From assembly GCF_030123105.1 (NCBI RefSeq), contig NZ_CP126095.1, positions 3,968,001-4,032,000 on the forward strand: a stretch of DNA of 64,000 nt, in the 5' to 3' direction. The position numbers and the translations under genes were made by a program. A model generated the notes under the pieces. The model was not told the origin of the DNA and ran no database searches. It saw only the letters and a list, made by a program, of their open reading frames with translations. Below are positions 1-9,662 of this stretch, piece after piece; position 1 is the stretch's first letter; every line of letters begins with the position of its first letter. Origin of the DNA: Paenibacillus sp. G2S3 (lineage in GTDB: Bacteria; Bacillota; Bacilli; Paenibacillales; Paenibacillaceae).

Positions 1-108
1 GTGGGGATAATAAGATTCGTGGTAGAATGCTTGGTTGACGAATACTCATGCCTTGCCCCTTTCTCCATTTGGATGCTTTAATCCAGATGGAATACATATC
101 TTATTGAC

Positions 109-1218
109 TTACTTCAGAGCGTGGTCCTTGATATTTTGATTTAAGAAAGACGGATGCCGGTAGAGTGGAAAGTAATTTCCAGTAATCGCAGTGTCACAGA
201 GCGATATCATACGTTCATACACCTCAGGAAAAAATATTCGCTTACCTAAATAATAGTCCAGTGGCTCTAGCTGAGTAGCAAATCTTAGCTTGAAATGAAA
301 CAATTCATCGTTGCCTTTATATCCCCCACCGAGATGGAATTTTTCATACCCATTCTCCATCCCCCACACAGCTGCTGAGTGAATGAGATATTTGGTGGGT
401 GACCACTGCAGATAAGCCCGATCCCAACCACATAAGTGATAATGCATCCATGGTTGATCAAGAAGCACAATACTTGCCGCTACTGCCTTTTCCCCATCCA
501 TCGCCTCGAACAGGGCTACCCGCCCTTCTTGCAAAAGGCTTGTATCTTCTATAAATTTTTGAGGGAAATAATAAAAGGGATCTGCTTGTAAATCATTTAA
601 CGTACCATAATATAACTCGATGAAAGGTTCGATCCGCTCCTTAAGATCCGACTTTCGAATGGTGAATGGAGCTGACTTTATTTTACGGATATTTCTTTTA
701 TGATTGCTGCCATAGTTCTGGATTAGCGCTGACTCTGAGCCAACTGTGAGATCCATATAAGCTGTATTCCGATTGAGCTCTGTAGTAAGCCCGTTTTGGA
801 ATTCGGTGGCATTGCCTATGAAAGGATGAAATCTTACAAACTCGGTCAGGATCCTTTTCGCTCTGCAGTAATCTGTGAACGTTTCACTGAATTGTCGGTA
901 CAGCTCCGTTCGTTCAGCTCCAATAGACACATTAGATATCGGTCCCCCGTATCCATAAGGTGTGCTGATGTCGTACCATTCCCCTTCAAGTCCCAGTTGG
1001 ATGACTGCGGGAAGATGGCTAATGGAACGAAGTAAGTAAGGATAAATGATGAGCTTCTCACCTTGCTTAAAAACAAACAGCTCTGCTTGTTGATGATCAT
1101 CATCCTCGAACAGCCGAAAAAAATCTGCTGCGAAATAAATATCCTTCCTATCCATCTGATTCAAATAAGCATCCCATTCTTCAGAATGCGAGCTATTAAG
1201 CACAATGAAATCACTCAT
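109..1218 (-). CDS. FemAB/GNAT-like acyltransferase, last gene of EPS operon
   Basis: A 369-residue soluble protein without signal peptide or membrane segment. Its general pattern (a variable N-terminal half, then a basic NHKRNIRK stretch near residue 170 and a C-terminal block with HYHLCGWDR and FHLGGGYKG) is that of the FemAB-like/acetyltransferase_6 proteins that transfer acyl or aminoacyl groups in cell-wall or exopolysaccharide modification. A GGAGG ribosome binding site lies just upstream of the ATG at 1218. It is the most distal gene of the exopolysaccharide run, 77 bp after the GNAT gene, so acylation of the secreted glycan or its carrier is a reasonable inference. The acyl donor and acceptor cannot be read from the sequence. 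Confidence 0.72.
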   Translation of the reverse strand: MSDFIVLNSSHSEEWDAYLNQMDRKDIYFAADFFRLFEDDDHQQAELFVFKQGEKLIIYPYLLRSISHLPAVIQLGLEGEWYDISTPYGYGGPISNVSIGAERTELYRQFSETFTDYCRAKRILTEFVRFHPFIGNATEFQNGLTTELNRNTAYMDLTVGSESALIQNYGSNHKRNIRKIKSAPFTIRKSDLKERIEPFIELYYGTLNDLQADPFYYFPQKFIEDTSLLQEGRVALFEAMDGEKAVAASIVLLDQPWMHYHLCGWDRAYLQWSPTKYLIHSAAVWGMENGYEKFHLGGGYKGNDELFHFKLRFATQLEPLDYYLGKRIFFPEVYERMISLCDTAITGNYFPLYRHPSFLNQNIKDHALK

Positions 1219-1295
1219 ACGTCGCCTCCAAAAAGTTATCTTAGCGTATGTTTCCTTGAGGTACTTCGAAAAACTTACTTCGGAAGCATTCGCTG

Positions 1296-2105
1296 CTAAT
1301 CCAATATCTTGATCATACGTATACTTTCAGTGCTTAAGCTTAGCGCCGGGTCTCTCTCCCGTAAGAATGCATCGGATGAAAGCAATAACAGCTTTCTCTC
1401 CCGGTCTAGGTCGAGTAACACATCGGTTAATGGATATCCACCGGCCCAATCCCCACTTTGCAGTTGGATACGAAAATACTGCTCGCCGAGCCGACCCACA
1501 ACTGAAGTCTTCTGCTTCGTTCTAATCCTAAAGGAAGAAAATCCGTACTTTAGATGATGTGCCTCTGCCATTGGGTAATCATCAATAATGTAAGCCACTT
1601 CTTCATCCTCCATTTCCGCTCCAGCAGCAATAACATCTGCACTAGCCGCAAATGAACGACCCAAATCCCTTACGTACCAGTAAGTACGTCCTTCTTCTTC
1701 AAAACCAAGACGAAGATACCAAGCATGAGCTTGTTCATTCCATGAGAACACATCCAGTACCAGCTTCTTAATGTCATCCCTCTCGGCTAATTTCTCTCCA
1801 TACGCCATGAGCATTCCACCAATGCCATCCTTGCGATACGCTGCATCCACGTTTAAATTATTTAGCACCAACATTTGTTCCATTCTTCGCCATTCCGCAA
1901 ATCCAATGAGCACTTCTCCACTATAGGCTCCAATCAACAATGTGGCTGAATGGCCTCCACACTTACAAGCCGCTTGTAGATATGCTGGATAACCATTACA
2001 AGCAAATATCGTTTGATTGTAAACATGCTCCGGTAAGTTACTCTTCAAGAGCCGGCATGCATGATGTATATCGTCCTCATGCAGCGGTCTAAACTGCACA
2101 TTCAT
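1296..2105 (-). CDS. GNAT-family N-acetyltransferase
   Basis: A 269-residue protein with a GNAT core in its first half: the acetyl-CoA loop region is around AAYRKDGIGGMLMAYGEKLAE (residues ~85-110) and the following strand-helix segment contains FSWNEQAHAWYLRLGFEEEG, typical of GNAT motif B. The second half (~140-269) is less conserved and may be a second degenerate lobe. The ATG overlaps the stop of the priming glycosyltransferase by 4 bp (ATGA), which indicates translational coupling. It probably acetylates an amino sugar or another EPS-linked substrate; the substrate is not evident. Confidence 0.75.
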   Translation of the reverse strand: MNVQFRPLHEDDIHHACRLLKSNLPEHVYNQTIFACNGYPAYLQAACKCGGHSATLLIGAYSGEVLIGFAEWRRMEQMLVLNNLNVDAAYRKDGIGGMLMAYGEKLAERDDIKKLVLDVFSWNEQAHAWYLRLGFEEEGRTYWYVRDLGRSFAASADVIAAGAEMEDEEVAYIIDDYPMAEAHHLKYGFSSFRIRTKQKTSVVGRLGEQYFRIQLQSGDWAGGYPLTDVLLDLDRERKLLLLSSDAFLRERDPALSLSTESIRMIKILD

Positions 2106-2728
2106 GCCTGGCCCTCCTTTTTATTCAGCCTATACTCATCCAGAGGTAAGCTATGCCGACCTGGATTGGCTACAACATCATCTTGGCGAATCACCTTCAA
2201 GACGGTTTTACATAATATCAGTGCATCAAGTCTGAAACTTAAATTCTCAACATAGGTGACATCATACGAAAGTCGATCTTTCCACGACGAAGTATTACGT
2301 CCTGACACCTGTGCTAATCCTGTAATTCCAGGTCTTACAGAGAAGCGAAGCTTCTCCTGTTCGGAGTAATAAGGGCTATACCGTATGAGCAAAGGTCTTG
2401 GCCCAATCAGGCTCATTTCGCCTTTTACAACATTGACCAATTGCGGCAGTTCATCCAGACTTAGCTTCCGGATCATTCCGCCAAACTTGATGTATCGTCG
2501 CTCATCTGGCAACGGCTGACCCTGCGAGTCATACAGTTCAGCCATGGTCCGAAATTTGTAGATGAAGAAGGGCTTCTCTCCCCGTCCCGGTCGTTGCTGC
2601 TTGAATAAGATTGGGCTTCCAAGCTTCATTCGAATCAACAACGCAACCACAGCCATGACTGGACTAAATATACATAACATAACGATCGCTCCCACAAGAT
2701 CGAAGCCTCGTTTCATATGGCGATACAT
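2102..2728 (-). CDS. Undecaprenyl-phosphate sugar-1-phosphate transferase (priming glycosyltransferase)
   Basis: A 208-residue member of the bacterial sugar transferase family (WcaJ/TuaA/EpsL type, short form). It has one N-terminal membrane segment (residues ~9-31), then the characteristic KQQRPGRGEKPFFIYKFRTM block, DELPQLVNVVKGEMSLIGPRP, and the C-terminal RPGITGLAQVSGR motif. These enzymes put the first sugar phosphate on undecaprenyl phosphate at the inner membrane face and so start each repeat unit. The gene sits between the LCP gene (24 bp upstream) and the GNAT gene (4-bp overlap). Sugar specificity cannot be read from sequence. Confidence 0.93.
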   Translation of the reverse strand: MYRHMKRGFDLVGAIVMLCIFSPVMAVVALLIRMKLGSPILFKQQRPGRGEKPFFIYKFRTMAELYDSQGQPLPDERRYIKFGGMIRKLSLDELPQLVNVVKGEMSLIGPRPLLIRYSPYYSEQEKLRFSVRPGITGLAQVSGRNTSSWKDRLSYDVTYVENLSFRLDALILCKTVLKVIRQDDVVANPGRHSLPLDEYRLNKKEGQA

Positions 2729-2752
2729 GTAAGTACTCCTCCCGCCTTTCTC

Positions 2753-3880
2753 TTAATCCGTAAAAAGACGTTCCTTCAGTGAGTTCACCTGTTTTAAATC
2801 AGCACTCCAGTAGTACACCTTAGTTCTGACTAGCGGATCAGAACCAAAACTGTTGTTGCCTGGAATCTGTTCGTATTTAAAATCCTCGGAAGTTATTCCC
2901 TTGAATAACCAAGCTAAGCTGAGCAAATCACTGTCACTGAAGCTTGTATCGATAATGTCTTTCTTTTCATGGAGTAATAATCCCGCCAGATCTGGAAGAT
3001 GCTCAGGGCTCAATAGCTTATTGGCCACAGCTCTAACGATATTGAATTGCTCCTCTTGACGACTAAAGTCACCGTTCGGAGTAGAATACCGCGCCCTAGC
3101 AAGATAGAGAGCATGCACACCATCCAGATGTTGTTCGCCTTTTTTGATGGTAATCTCAGGAGTTATGGTCACATCCTGATTGATTACCATATCGATCCCA
3201 CCGATCGAATCGATGAAATCACGAATACCGGAGAAGTTCGTCTTGATATAATGATGAATGGGGATATTCATAAAGTCGCTCACCGCTTGAATTAGCGTTA
3301 GCGTTCCTTGCTCATTCCCACCTTTGGACTCCCCCACAATATGAGCATGATTTATTTTGGTATATCCGACATTTTGTACGTAAACCCTTGTATCGCGCGG
3401 TACAGAGACGATGTTCACTTTGCGCTGTTCCGGCATCACATGCACAACCATGATCGTGTCTGCACGCGAAATTTCCCCACCCCAGGTGTCTGTTCCAATT
3501 AATACAACATTGAAGGATGAAGTTTTTTTATCGGATGCAGCTGGCGACGCTGTTGGTTCAGGTGTATTTAGTGACAGCGAAAGATCATCTGTATTTGCTG
3601 GGTTATTCAGAGCTCCATCCGCCTGCGTCTTCCCTACTGCTTCCACAGAAACTTTAGAGCCTGGTATCGTCAATGGATTAAGGACTGCCTTTTGAAAGCG
3701 CTGCTCAGGATTTAACACCCCTCTAACCCAGATCCCACCAACAACAATCACAATCAGAAAACCAATCAGGGCGAATCTTCCAATTCGCCTCATGACGATT
3801 TGCTTTCTTGTATATTCCTTGTCACTCTTCCCCCGAACACGCAATCTCTTTTTCCATCTATTCATCAACGGCTTCATCAC
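2753..3880 (-). CDS. LytR-CpsA-Psr (LCP) family transferase
   Basis: A 375-residue membrane-anchored protein: basic cytoplasmic N-terminus, one membrane helix (~33-52), a serine/proline-rich linker (~85-118) and an extracellular LCP domain from NVVLIGTDTWGG onward. Family landmarks are visible: SRADTIMVVHV, VSVPRDTRVYV, the INHAH segment and GGIDMVINQDV. LCP proteins transfer undecaprenyl-linked glycopolymers to peptidoglycan outside the cell. In this operon it would fix the exopolysaccharide or a related polymer to the wall. Its start directly abuts the stop of the CapD-like gene. Confidence 0.92.
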   Translation of the reverse strand: MMKPLMNRWKKRLRVRGKSDKEYTRKQIVMRRIGRFALIGFLIVIVVGGIWVRGVLNPEQRFQKAVLNPLTIPGSKVSVEAVGKTQADGALNNPANTDDLSLSLNTPEPTASPAASDKKTSSFNVVLIGTDTWGGEISRADTIMVVHVMPEQRKVNIVSVPRDTRVYVQNVGYTKINHAHIVGESKGGNEQGTLTLIQAVSDFMNIPIHHYIKTNFSGIRDFIDSIGGIDMVINQDVTITPEITIKKGEQHLDGVHALYLARARYSTPNGDFSRQEEQFNIVRAVANKLLSPEHLPDLAGLLLHEKKDIIDTSFSDSDLLSLAWLFKGITSEDFKYEQIPGNNSFGSDPLVRTKVYYWSADLKQVNSLKERLFTD

Positions 3881-5794
3881 TTAGATTCCCGCATGAACTT
3901 CGGATTTGATCCGTTCAAGCTCATGAGTAGCCACCTGTGGTTCTTCCTGAAAGCCCGAATAGCTTGGAATAAGCTGCTTTAATAATTTCTTAATCTGATA
4001 ACTGCTTGGCACAAATTCGTACCGTTTGCACAAATTCTCCAGCACACCAAGGACCAAATTCAATTCGGATCTGGAAACACTTTGAGGCCGACTGATCATG
4101 ATGCGATAGTTATTGGTGACCATCAATCCCTCCTCTTCTGTCAGGAGTTCCTCAAATAATTTCTCTCCGGGACGAATGCCCGTGACCACGATAGGGATAT
4201 CTTTATCGGGTTCTAAGCCCGACAGACGTATTAAATCTCTTGCTAGATCGTATATCCGAACCGGCTTACCCATATCAAGCACGAACACCTCGCCACCTTG
4301 TGCCAGTACGCTCGCCTGGATAACCAATTGCACTGCTTCAGGGATCGTCATGAAATACCGCACCATATCCATATGGGTAACCGTAACCGGGCCACCACTC
4401 TCGATCTGTCTTTTGAATAACGGAATAACACTTCCCCGACTACCGAGAACATTACCGAAACGGACAGCAGCAAAAACCGTCTTGCTAGATGAATTCTGAT
4501 CATTAATAATCATTTCTGCCGCTCGCTTTGTAGCTCCCATGACACTTGTTGGATTAACCGCTTTGTCCGAAGAGATCAGAATGAACCGCTTAGCACCATA
4601 TTTGGCACTCGCTTCCGCTACATTCCTTGTTCCGATAACGTTGTTCTTTACCGCCTCCACTGGATTCATCTCCATAAGGGGCACATGTTTATGCGCAGCG
4701 GCGTGATACACAATCGTAGGTCGGAAATTCTGAAAAACACTATCGATCCGCGACACATCCTGAATATCAGCTATGATAGGTTGAATCTTCTGATCGGGAT
4801 ATAACTGGCGTAGCTCTTGTTCAATCAGGTAAATGCTGTTCTCACCATGACCAAGCAGCAACATTTCCTTCGGACGATACGCAGCTAGCTGACGGCACAG
4901 TTCTGAGCCAATGGAGCCTCCTGCACCCGTGATGAGAATACACTCACTCCCTAAATTCTCACGAATCTCTTCAGTATTAATCTCAACAGGAGTTCTACCC
5001 AGCAAATCATTTACGGACACTTCACGAATTCGATTGACTGCCATTTTCCCGTCCAAAATTTCTGTCATACTAGGCATTAGCTTAATCTGTGCTTTTGTTG
5101 ATTTGCAGATCTCAATAATCTCCATTAAGTCGTTATGTGGCGCTGTCGGAAGGGCAATAATAATGAATGCAATGTCCAGCTGTTTCACGGCCTCGGGAAT
5201 GAAATTTCGGTTACCCACAATCGGCAGCCCCATTACTTCCAGCTTTTGTTTAGATGCATCATCATCAATGAAGGCAACGGGATGCATAAATTTGAACCTT
5301 GAATGCTTGATATCTTTCGTAACGAGGATTCCAGCTTTACCAGCCCCAACGATTAGAAGATTACCTTCGAAGGCATCCTTCACACCCGTTGTCTCAAATC
5401 CATCATTTAGAAGACGTTTAACCATTCGTAACCCCACAATGCCCAGAAACACATAACCCGCTGCAAAATAGATAGAAATCGGTAGTCGATAGGAAGGAAT
5501 TACTGCATGGGTGGATACGTTGACAGCAATCACTCCAACGAGGGTTAATACACTCACTTTTAGAAGCTGCAGTAACTCTCTCATTCCGGTGTATCGCCAG
5601 ATATTGTTATACACTTTGAATCCAAATGAGAAGACCGCATACACCGCAATGTGAATCAATATTGCCCACGGAAGCATCCACACGTACATCTCAGGGATTT
5701 GAAAATCAAACCGAAGTAAAAACACAAGCCACACTGAAGCCGCAATAATCCCTGCATCCAACATGACCAAACGGACGATCCGCATTTTCATCAC
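3881..5794 (-). CDS. CapD/FlaA1-type nucleoside-diphosphate sugar epimerase/dehydratase, membrane form
   Basis: A 637-residue protein with about four N-terminal membrane helices (~1-115), a first Rossmann segment (VGAGKAGI, ~150) and a second SDR-type domain beginning at TGAGGSIGSE (~290). The active-site region reads ISSDKAVNPTSVMGATKR; the Met in MGATK replaces the usual SDR Tyr, as is normal for UDP-GlcNAc 4,6-dehydratases of the FlaA1/WbpM group. Full length for the long membrane-bound class. It probably supplies a 6-deoxy-4-keto amino-sugar nucleotide, or its epimer, for the repeat unit. An unusual start is not required: the ATG is followed by a second in-frame ATG two codons on. Confidence 0.92.
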   Translation of the reverse strand: MMKMRIVRLVMLDAGIIAASVWLVFLLRFDFQIPEMYVWMLPWAILIHIAVYAVFSFGFKVYNNIWRYTGMRELLQLLKVSVLTLVGVIAVNVSTHAVIPSYRLPISIYFAAGYVFLGIVGLRMVKRLLNDGFETTGVKDAFEGNLLIVGAGKAGILVTKDIKHSRFKFMHPVAFIDDDASKQKLEVMGLPIVGNRNFIPEAVKQLDIAFIIIALPTAPHNDLMEIIEICKSTKAQIKLMPSMTEILDGKMAVNRIREVSVNDLLGRTPVEINTEEIRENLGSECILITGAGGSIGSELCRQLAAYRPKEMLLLGHGENSIYLIEQELRQLYPDQKIQPIIADIQDVSRIDSVFQNFRPTIVYHAAAHKHVPLMEMNPVEAVKNNVIGTRNVAEASAKYGAKRFILISSDKAVNPTSVMGATKRAAEMIINDQNSSSKTVFAAVRFGNVLGSRGSVIPLFKRQIESGGPVTVTHMDMVRYFMTIPEAVQLVIQASVLAQGGEVFVLDMGKPVRIYDLARDLIRLSGLEPDKDIPIVVTGIRPGEKLFEELLTEEEGLMVTNNYRIMISRPQSVSRSELNLVLGVLENLCKRYEFVPSSYQIKKLLKQLIPSYSGFQEEPQVATHELERIKSEVHAGI

Positions 5795-5853
5795 TTCTTT
5801 CTCCCTAATTAACTAAAAATTCATTTACTCGCCTTTTAAGTGAGAGTGAGTAT

Positions 5854-6999
5854 TCAATCCCCCGATAGGCTGGCATGCATTTCAGACGGAACCCGCTTTC
5901 TTTCCTCCTTGTTTAGCGCTTCTATATAGATCGAGTCCATTTCACGGAGCACCGCAGGCAACCCGTAACGAATGATCCTCTCCTTGTTTGCTTCTCCCAT
6001 TGCCGTAGTTAATGCTGGATCATCACGTAATTGAGTAAAAGCCTTAGCGGTAGCGGTAATATCACCAACAGGAACCAACATGCCTGTTGACTCATGTTCG
6101 ATCAAATCATGAATCCCCCGAATATGAGTACCTATTACGGGTTTCCCTATTGCCATCGCCTCCATAATCGCCCGAGGTAGTCCCTCGCGATAAGACACAA
6201 GTGCAGCAACATCACATGCTCTGAGTAGATCCGGAATATCTCTACGGTACCCAAGCATATGCACCCGATCGCTGACAACCAGCCGATTAGCAAGTTCCAA
6301 TAGAGTCTGCTCGAACGGTCCTGTACCCGCAAAAGCCAGATGGATGTTGCCTGCTTGAGACCCCAACTGACCCAGCGCTTCGATCAACTGCTTCTGGTTC
6401 TTGTTGGCGTTCAATTCAGCAACGCATAGGATGACGAAGGGAGGTTCATCCTGGTCACTCTTCGGCAGATCAAACAGTTGGCGTCGCCTATCTGCCTTCT
6501 CCGACGCAGTTTCAGGATGACCCTGTTCACTGCCGTAAACCTGGAGATCAAGTCCTACACCACTCACATAAGTCACCTTTTTCCGTATAGAAAATTTCTG
6601 GGCACGTTCATAATCTTCTCTATTTATGGTGATTAGCACATCTGTCCAGCGGGCCATTAACCTCTCGAGCGGATAATAAAGCATCCAGTTCAGAAAAGGA
6701 GCTCCCTTGAAAAAATGAAAACCATGCGCTGTATACAATGTGCAAGGTACACCTGCTTTATGGGCCGCAATCCGTCCGAGAATCGAAGCGACTGGCGTAT
6801 GTACATGGATGAACTGGAACCCCTCCTCCTTGAAGCTTTCCGTTAGTATCCCTAGCGCTGCCCAGTTCTGCATCTGTAAAGGGCTACGCTGAATGGGCAC
6901 ATCATGGCACACGATCCCCTTCTCTTCTAATCGCAATCTCGCTTCCCCGGGCTGCGCATAAGCATGCACTTCACAACCTTTTTGCTGCAATAACGCCAT
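5854..6999 (-). CDS. GT4 glycosyltransferase; true N-terminus lies upstream of the first ATG
   Basis: A GT-B fold glycosyltransferase of family 4. The C-terminal half shows EGLPRAIMEAMAIGKPVIGT and the preceding GYRRDIPDLLRACDVA, typical of the nucleotide-sugar binding lobe; the N-terminal half contains HVHTPVASILGRIAA and YTAHGFHFFKGAP. The first ATG (6999) falls inside the first helix of the Rossmann fold. In the same frame upstream the DNA still encodes a normal first strand (VRVAFVASIFGHFESFHLPY, about 7000-7059), but no ATG, GTG or TTG precedes it before the stop at 7201-7203. The start is therefore non-canonical, or the start region has been altered; see findings. It is the only non-priming glycosyltransferase in the operon. 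Confidence 0.85.
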   Translation of the reverse strand: MALLQQKGCEVHAYAQPGEARLRLEEKGIVCHDVPIQRSPLQMQNWAALGILTESFKEEGFQFIHVHTPVASILGRIAAHKAGVPCTLYTAHGFHFFKGAPFLNWMLYYPLERLMARWTDVLITINREDYERAQKFSIRKKVTYVSGVGLDLQVYGSEQGHPETASEKADRRRQLFDLPKSDQDEPPFVILCVAELNANKNQKQLIEALGQLGSQAGNIHLAFAGTGPFEQTLLELANRLVVSDRVHMLGYRRDIPDLLRACDVAALVSYREGLPRAIMEAMAIGKPVIGTHIRGIHDLIEHESTGMLVPVGDITATAKAFTQLRDDPALTTAMGEANKERIIRYGLPAVLREMDSIYIEALNKEERKRVPSEMHASLSGD

Positions 7000-7098
7000 G
7001 TAAGGTAGATGGAAACTCTCAAAATGCCCAAAAATGGAGGCTACAAAAGCAACTCTTACCGGCCCACAGTCTTCAGCAGGTATGCTCCCGAACCTCTT

Positions 7099-7143
7099 AT
7101 TATTGCGCTTGTTGCGCTTGTTGCGCTTATTGCGCTTGTTCTG
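7099..7143 (-). repeat. 9-bp tandem repeat AACAAGCGC at the ligase/GT4 junction
   Basis: On the minus strand about four head-to-tail copies of AACAAGCGC/AATAAGCGC cover the last codons of the ligase gene and continue beyond its stop. One base difference (AAC to AAT) creates the ligase TAA stop. In the GT4 frame the array would read as Asn-Lys-Arg repeats. Such an array can change copy number by slippage. Confidence 0.8.
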
Positions 7144-8389
7144 TTTGTTGTCGTAGGTTACGACCCGTTGACTTTTCAGTGCCCTTGGTTCGATATCGCT
7201 TCACTCCTTTCCATCCCGTATTCGTTAATCGGATGCAAGCTGCGTTCATAGCCATCATGAACCACCAATACCGCTGGAATAAGGCTTCAATACCCATCGA
7301 AAGTCCAATCATCGCTGCGTGAGACAGCAATAATGCCATAATGATCGGTCTGTTCACCCTATCTGCCGCGCGATAAGAACGGATCCCAACGATGAAGAAC
7401 CAGATCATGAATCCGCCGTACACAATCAAGCCTAACAAGCCAAATTCTGTCATAAACCAGATCGGAGTATTATGGATAATAATCCGCAGTTCATAGTTAT
7501 AGCTACCGAGTCCAATCCCTAATAATGGACTTTGAGCGATCCACTCCACAGCCTTCCCAATGATGTCTAGACGCGACTGAATCTGCGAGGGTCTGCTGGC
7601 CATATTCCCAAGCACATCCAGATAAGCTGTACCTTTATACAACAGCAATGCTCCAAACGCGACGCTAAACCCCATGCCGATCTTGAGAAGTCGAGAAGGA
7701 TTAGTCAGCAGTAATGTAAGCAGAACAAGGAACAAACCTATCCATGACGAACGCGAAAAAGTCATTATTATGCCCCCGGCTAAGGTGATCGTCGCTAGCG
7801 TACTCACCCATCCCCTTAGCAGCTTCACCCCGTCTCCACTCGTCATGATATGAATGGCAAAAGCCGTAACTAGTAATCCGCCGTATGCATTCGGATCAAT
7901 TAGCATCCCGGAGAGGCGACCGTCTTGCACCATAAACGGAACCTTCACTCCACTAAAAAAATCGAACAAAGCGACGCCATTGAAGATCAGCACACTGATC
8001 AAAAAAGCTCGTAGCATTTTATATAACCGATCCCAGCTGTCTACAGCCTGAACAAGCATGATGTAAGTGAGCAGTAGGAGTATAAACCCAAAATCTTTTT
8101 GCAATAGAGCGTATTGCGTAATGAATCCATTGCGCCAAATGGATACAAATGAAGCAAGGACGAAAATAAACAACATCCCCCAATGCCATGAACTGAACTG
8201 CCTCGGGTCCAATTTGAGGTGTAAACCTGCTGCAAACAAACCAAGCATTAAGAAAAGGTCAGAGGGTGCGATTCGAAATGCGCCACCAAAATCTATTTGA
8301 GCTGGAAGACAGATGATGTAACCCATAACCGCAAACAAAAATAAATTACGCATGGTGTAGGGTTTCCCTACAACGGATATAGATGTCAT
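7127..8389 (-). CDS. O-antigen ligase/polymerase family membrane protein (Wzy/WaaL-like)
   Basis: A 420-residue polytopic membrane protein with about 11 hydrophobic helices and a large extracytoplasmic segment around residues 265-305 (GIGLGSYNYE followed by HNTPIWFMTEFG), the pattern of the Wzy_C/O-antigen ligase superfamily. The Gly-x-Gly-x-x-x-Asn plus HN motif is where catalytic residues lie in this family. In an EPS operon with a flippase it most likely polymerises repeat units or transfers the polymer. The C-terminal tail is very basic and its TAA stop (7127-7129) lies inside a 9-bp tandem repeat that continues towards the next gene. Confidence 0.85.
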   Translation of the reverse strand: MTSISVVGKPYTMRNLFLFAVMGYIICLPAQIDFGGAFRIAPSDLFLMLGLFAAGLHLKLDPRQFSSWHWGMLFIFVLASFVSIWRNGFITQYALLQKDFGFILLLLTYIMLVQAVDSWDRLYKMLRAFLISVLIFNGVALFDFFSGVKVPFMVQDGRLSGMLIDPNAYGGLLVTAFAIHIMTSGDGVKLLRGWVSTLATITLAGGIIMTFSRSSWIGLFLVLLTLLLTNPSRLLKIGMGFSVAFGALLLYKGTAYLDVLGNMASRPSQIQSRLDIIGKAVEWIAQSPLLGIGLGSYNYELRIIIHNTPIWFMTEFGLLGLIVYGGFMIWFFIVGIRSYRAADRVNRPIIMALLLSHAAMIGLSMGIEALFQRYWWFMMAMNAACIRLTNTGWKGVKRYRTKGTEKSTGRNLRQQTEQAQ

Positions 8390-8421
8390 ACAAGCCCCTA
8401 CTTTCCTATGAGAAATTGCTT

Positions 8422-9657
8422 CTATGCGGCCAATTCCTGTTGTACCTGTTTTCTTGCCTGACGGATTACCAGGAAAAGTACGATTACACTGCCAATCATC
8501 TGAACGAATAAAGCCAAACTAGCCCCTATCGCAGCACCTATCACCCCAAAAACAGGTACGAATATTAGACAAGAAAGCCCATTAGTAATCACCGAACAAA
8601 GAAACAATGGAATCTGGGTTTTGTATTTTCCGGTAGCCGTTATGGCATACCACAGGTAAGACGAAACAAATACCAACAAGGTAGAAACGAGCAACCAATG
8701 AAATAAACCTATCTCTTTAGCCACATCCGGACTAAATAATAGGGTTAGTAGCTGAGACCCAAACATCCATCCGATCAAACTAGCAACTGCACTAATTCCA
8801 ATACCCATTGCAATCATTCGACTGAGTAAAGAGACAAACTCCTTATGTCGTCCAGCAGCATGCCAACGGGCAAGACGTGGTGTTATAGCTTCACCGAGTG
8901 CAGTAACAACAACATTGCAGGCAACGATCATGTATGAGAGCGTAGCGTATACACCTAAGTCATGTTCCCCTCTAAAGTAAGAGATCGCATAAAGTGGAAT
9001 ATTAGTATTTAGCGACATCAACGCGAGCACAATGCCAAGGGGTGAACTAATGATAAGCAAGCCCCATAAGCGTCTCTTGTTAAAAAGCGGCTTAATCGAT
9101 GTATACACTCTCGCTTTGCGAGCATCGTATCCAATCGTTATCGCTAACCACCCGATGATCATGACTAATAACGCTAGAATGAGACTCTGTGTAGGGATAA
9201 ATACGAGGGCGAAGACAAGTATGGAGAACAATCCTTTAGCAGTTCTTGAGAAAGAGATTTGATCCAGCCTCTCCTGTTTCTGAACGATACCTAACAAAAT
9301 ATCGCTGACCGACTCAACAATTCTATACAATCCGATGAAAAATATGACTAAAGCTGTATTCCAATCAAAACTACTTATGATGCAACAACCTGCTGTAATC
9401 ATGAACGCAGCAGCGGTTGTCACAAGACGGAGACCAAAAAAATCTCCAAAAAGATATTTTCCCGAGGTATCAACGATCAAGACCGAACGCAGATGCAGAT
9501 GCGACAGCATGAAGATGGGAGCAGTCACCGCAAGCCCTAACGAATATTGCCCAACGATTTCGGTTGAGCCAAATTTATTAAGTAGAACTACAATCACGAA
9601 CTGAGCACCAGCGTAAGTGATATTTCCGAATAAATAACGAAGAGAAGCAAATGTCAT
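8422..9657 (-). CDS. Wzx-type polysaccharide flippase
   Basis: A polytopic membrane protein with about 12 hydrophobic segments and the general pattern of the MOP superfamily polysaccharide transporters (conserved N-terminal SLRYLFGNITYAGAQFVIVV, an LGVYATLSYMIVA segment near the middle and LSCLIFVPVFGVIGAAIG near the C-terminus). It would flip lipid-linked repeat units across the membrane. I choose the ATG at 9657, next to the kinase stop, because the residues from there match the usual flippase N-terminus; a TTG at 9690 inside the kinase gene would add 11 residues. Confidence 0.9.
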   Translation of the reverse strand: MTFASLRYLFGNITYAGAQFVIVVLLNKFGSTEIVGQYSLGLAVTAPIFMLSHLHLRSVLIVDTSGKYLFGDFFGLRLVTTAAAFMITAGCCIISSFDWNTALVIFFIGLYRIVESVSDILLGIVQKQERLDQISFSRTAKGLFSILVFALVFIPTQSLILALLVMIIGWLAITIGYDARKARVYTSIKPLFNKRRLWGLLIISSPLGIVLALMSLNTNIPLYAISYFRGEHDLGVYATLSYMIVACNVVVTALGEAITPRLARWHAAGRHKEFVSLLSRMIAMGIGISAVASLIGWMFGSQLLTLLFSPDVAKEIGLFHWLLVSTLLVFVSSYLWYAITATGKYKTQIPLFLCSVITNGLSCLIFVPVFGVIGAAIGASLALFVQMIGSVIVLFLVIRQARKQVQQELAA

Positions 9658-9662
9658 AAACG

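Noticed and set aside
4911..5456. 181-codon plus-strand frame inside the CapD-like gene (and 4113-4499)
   Set aside because: Antisense shadows of a strongly conserved gene.
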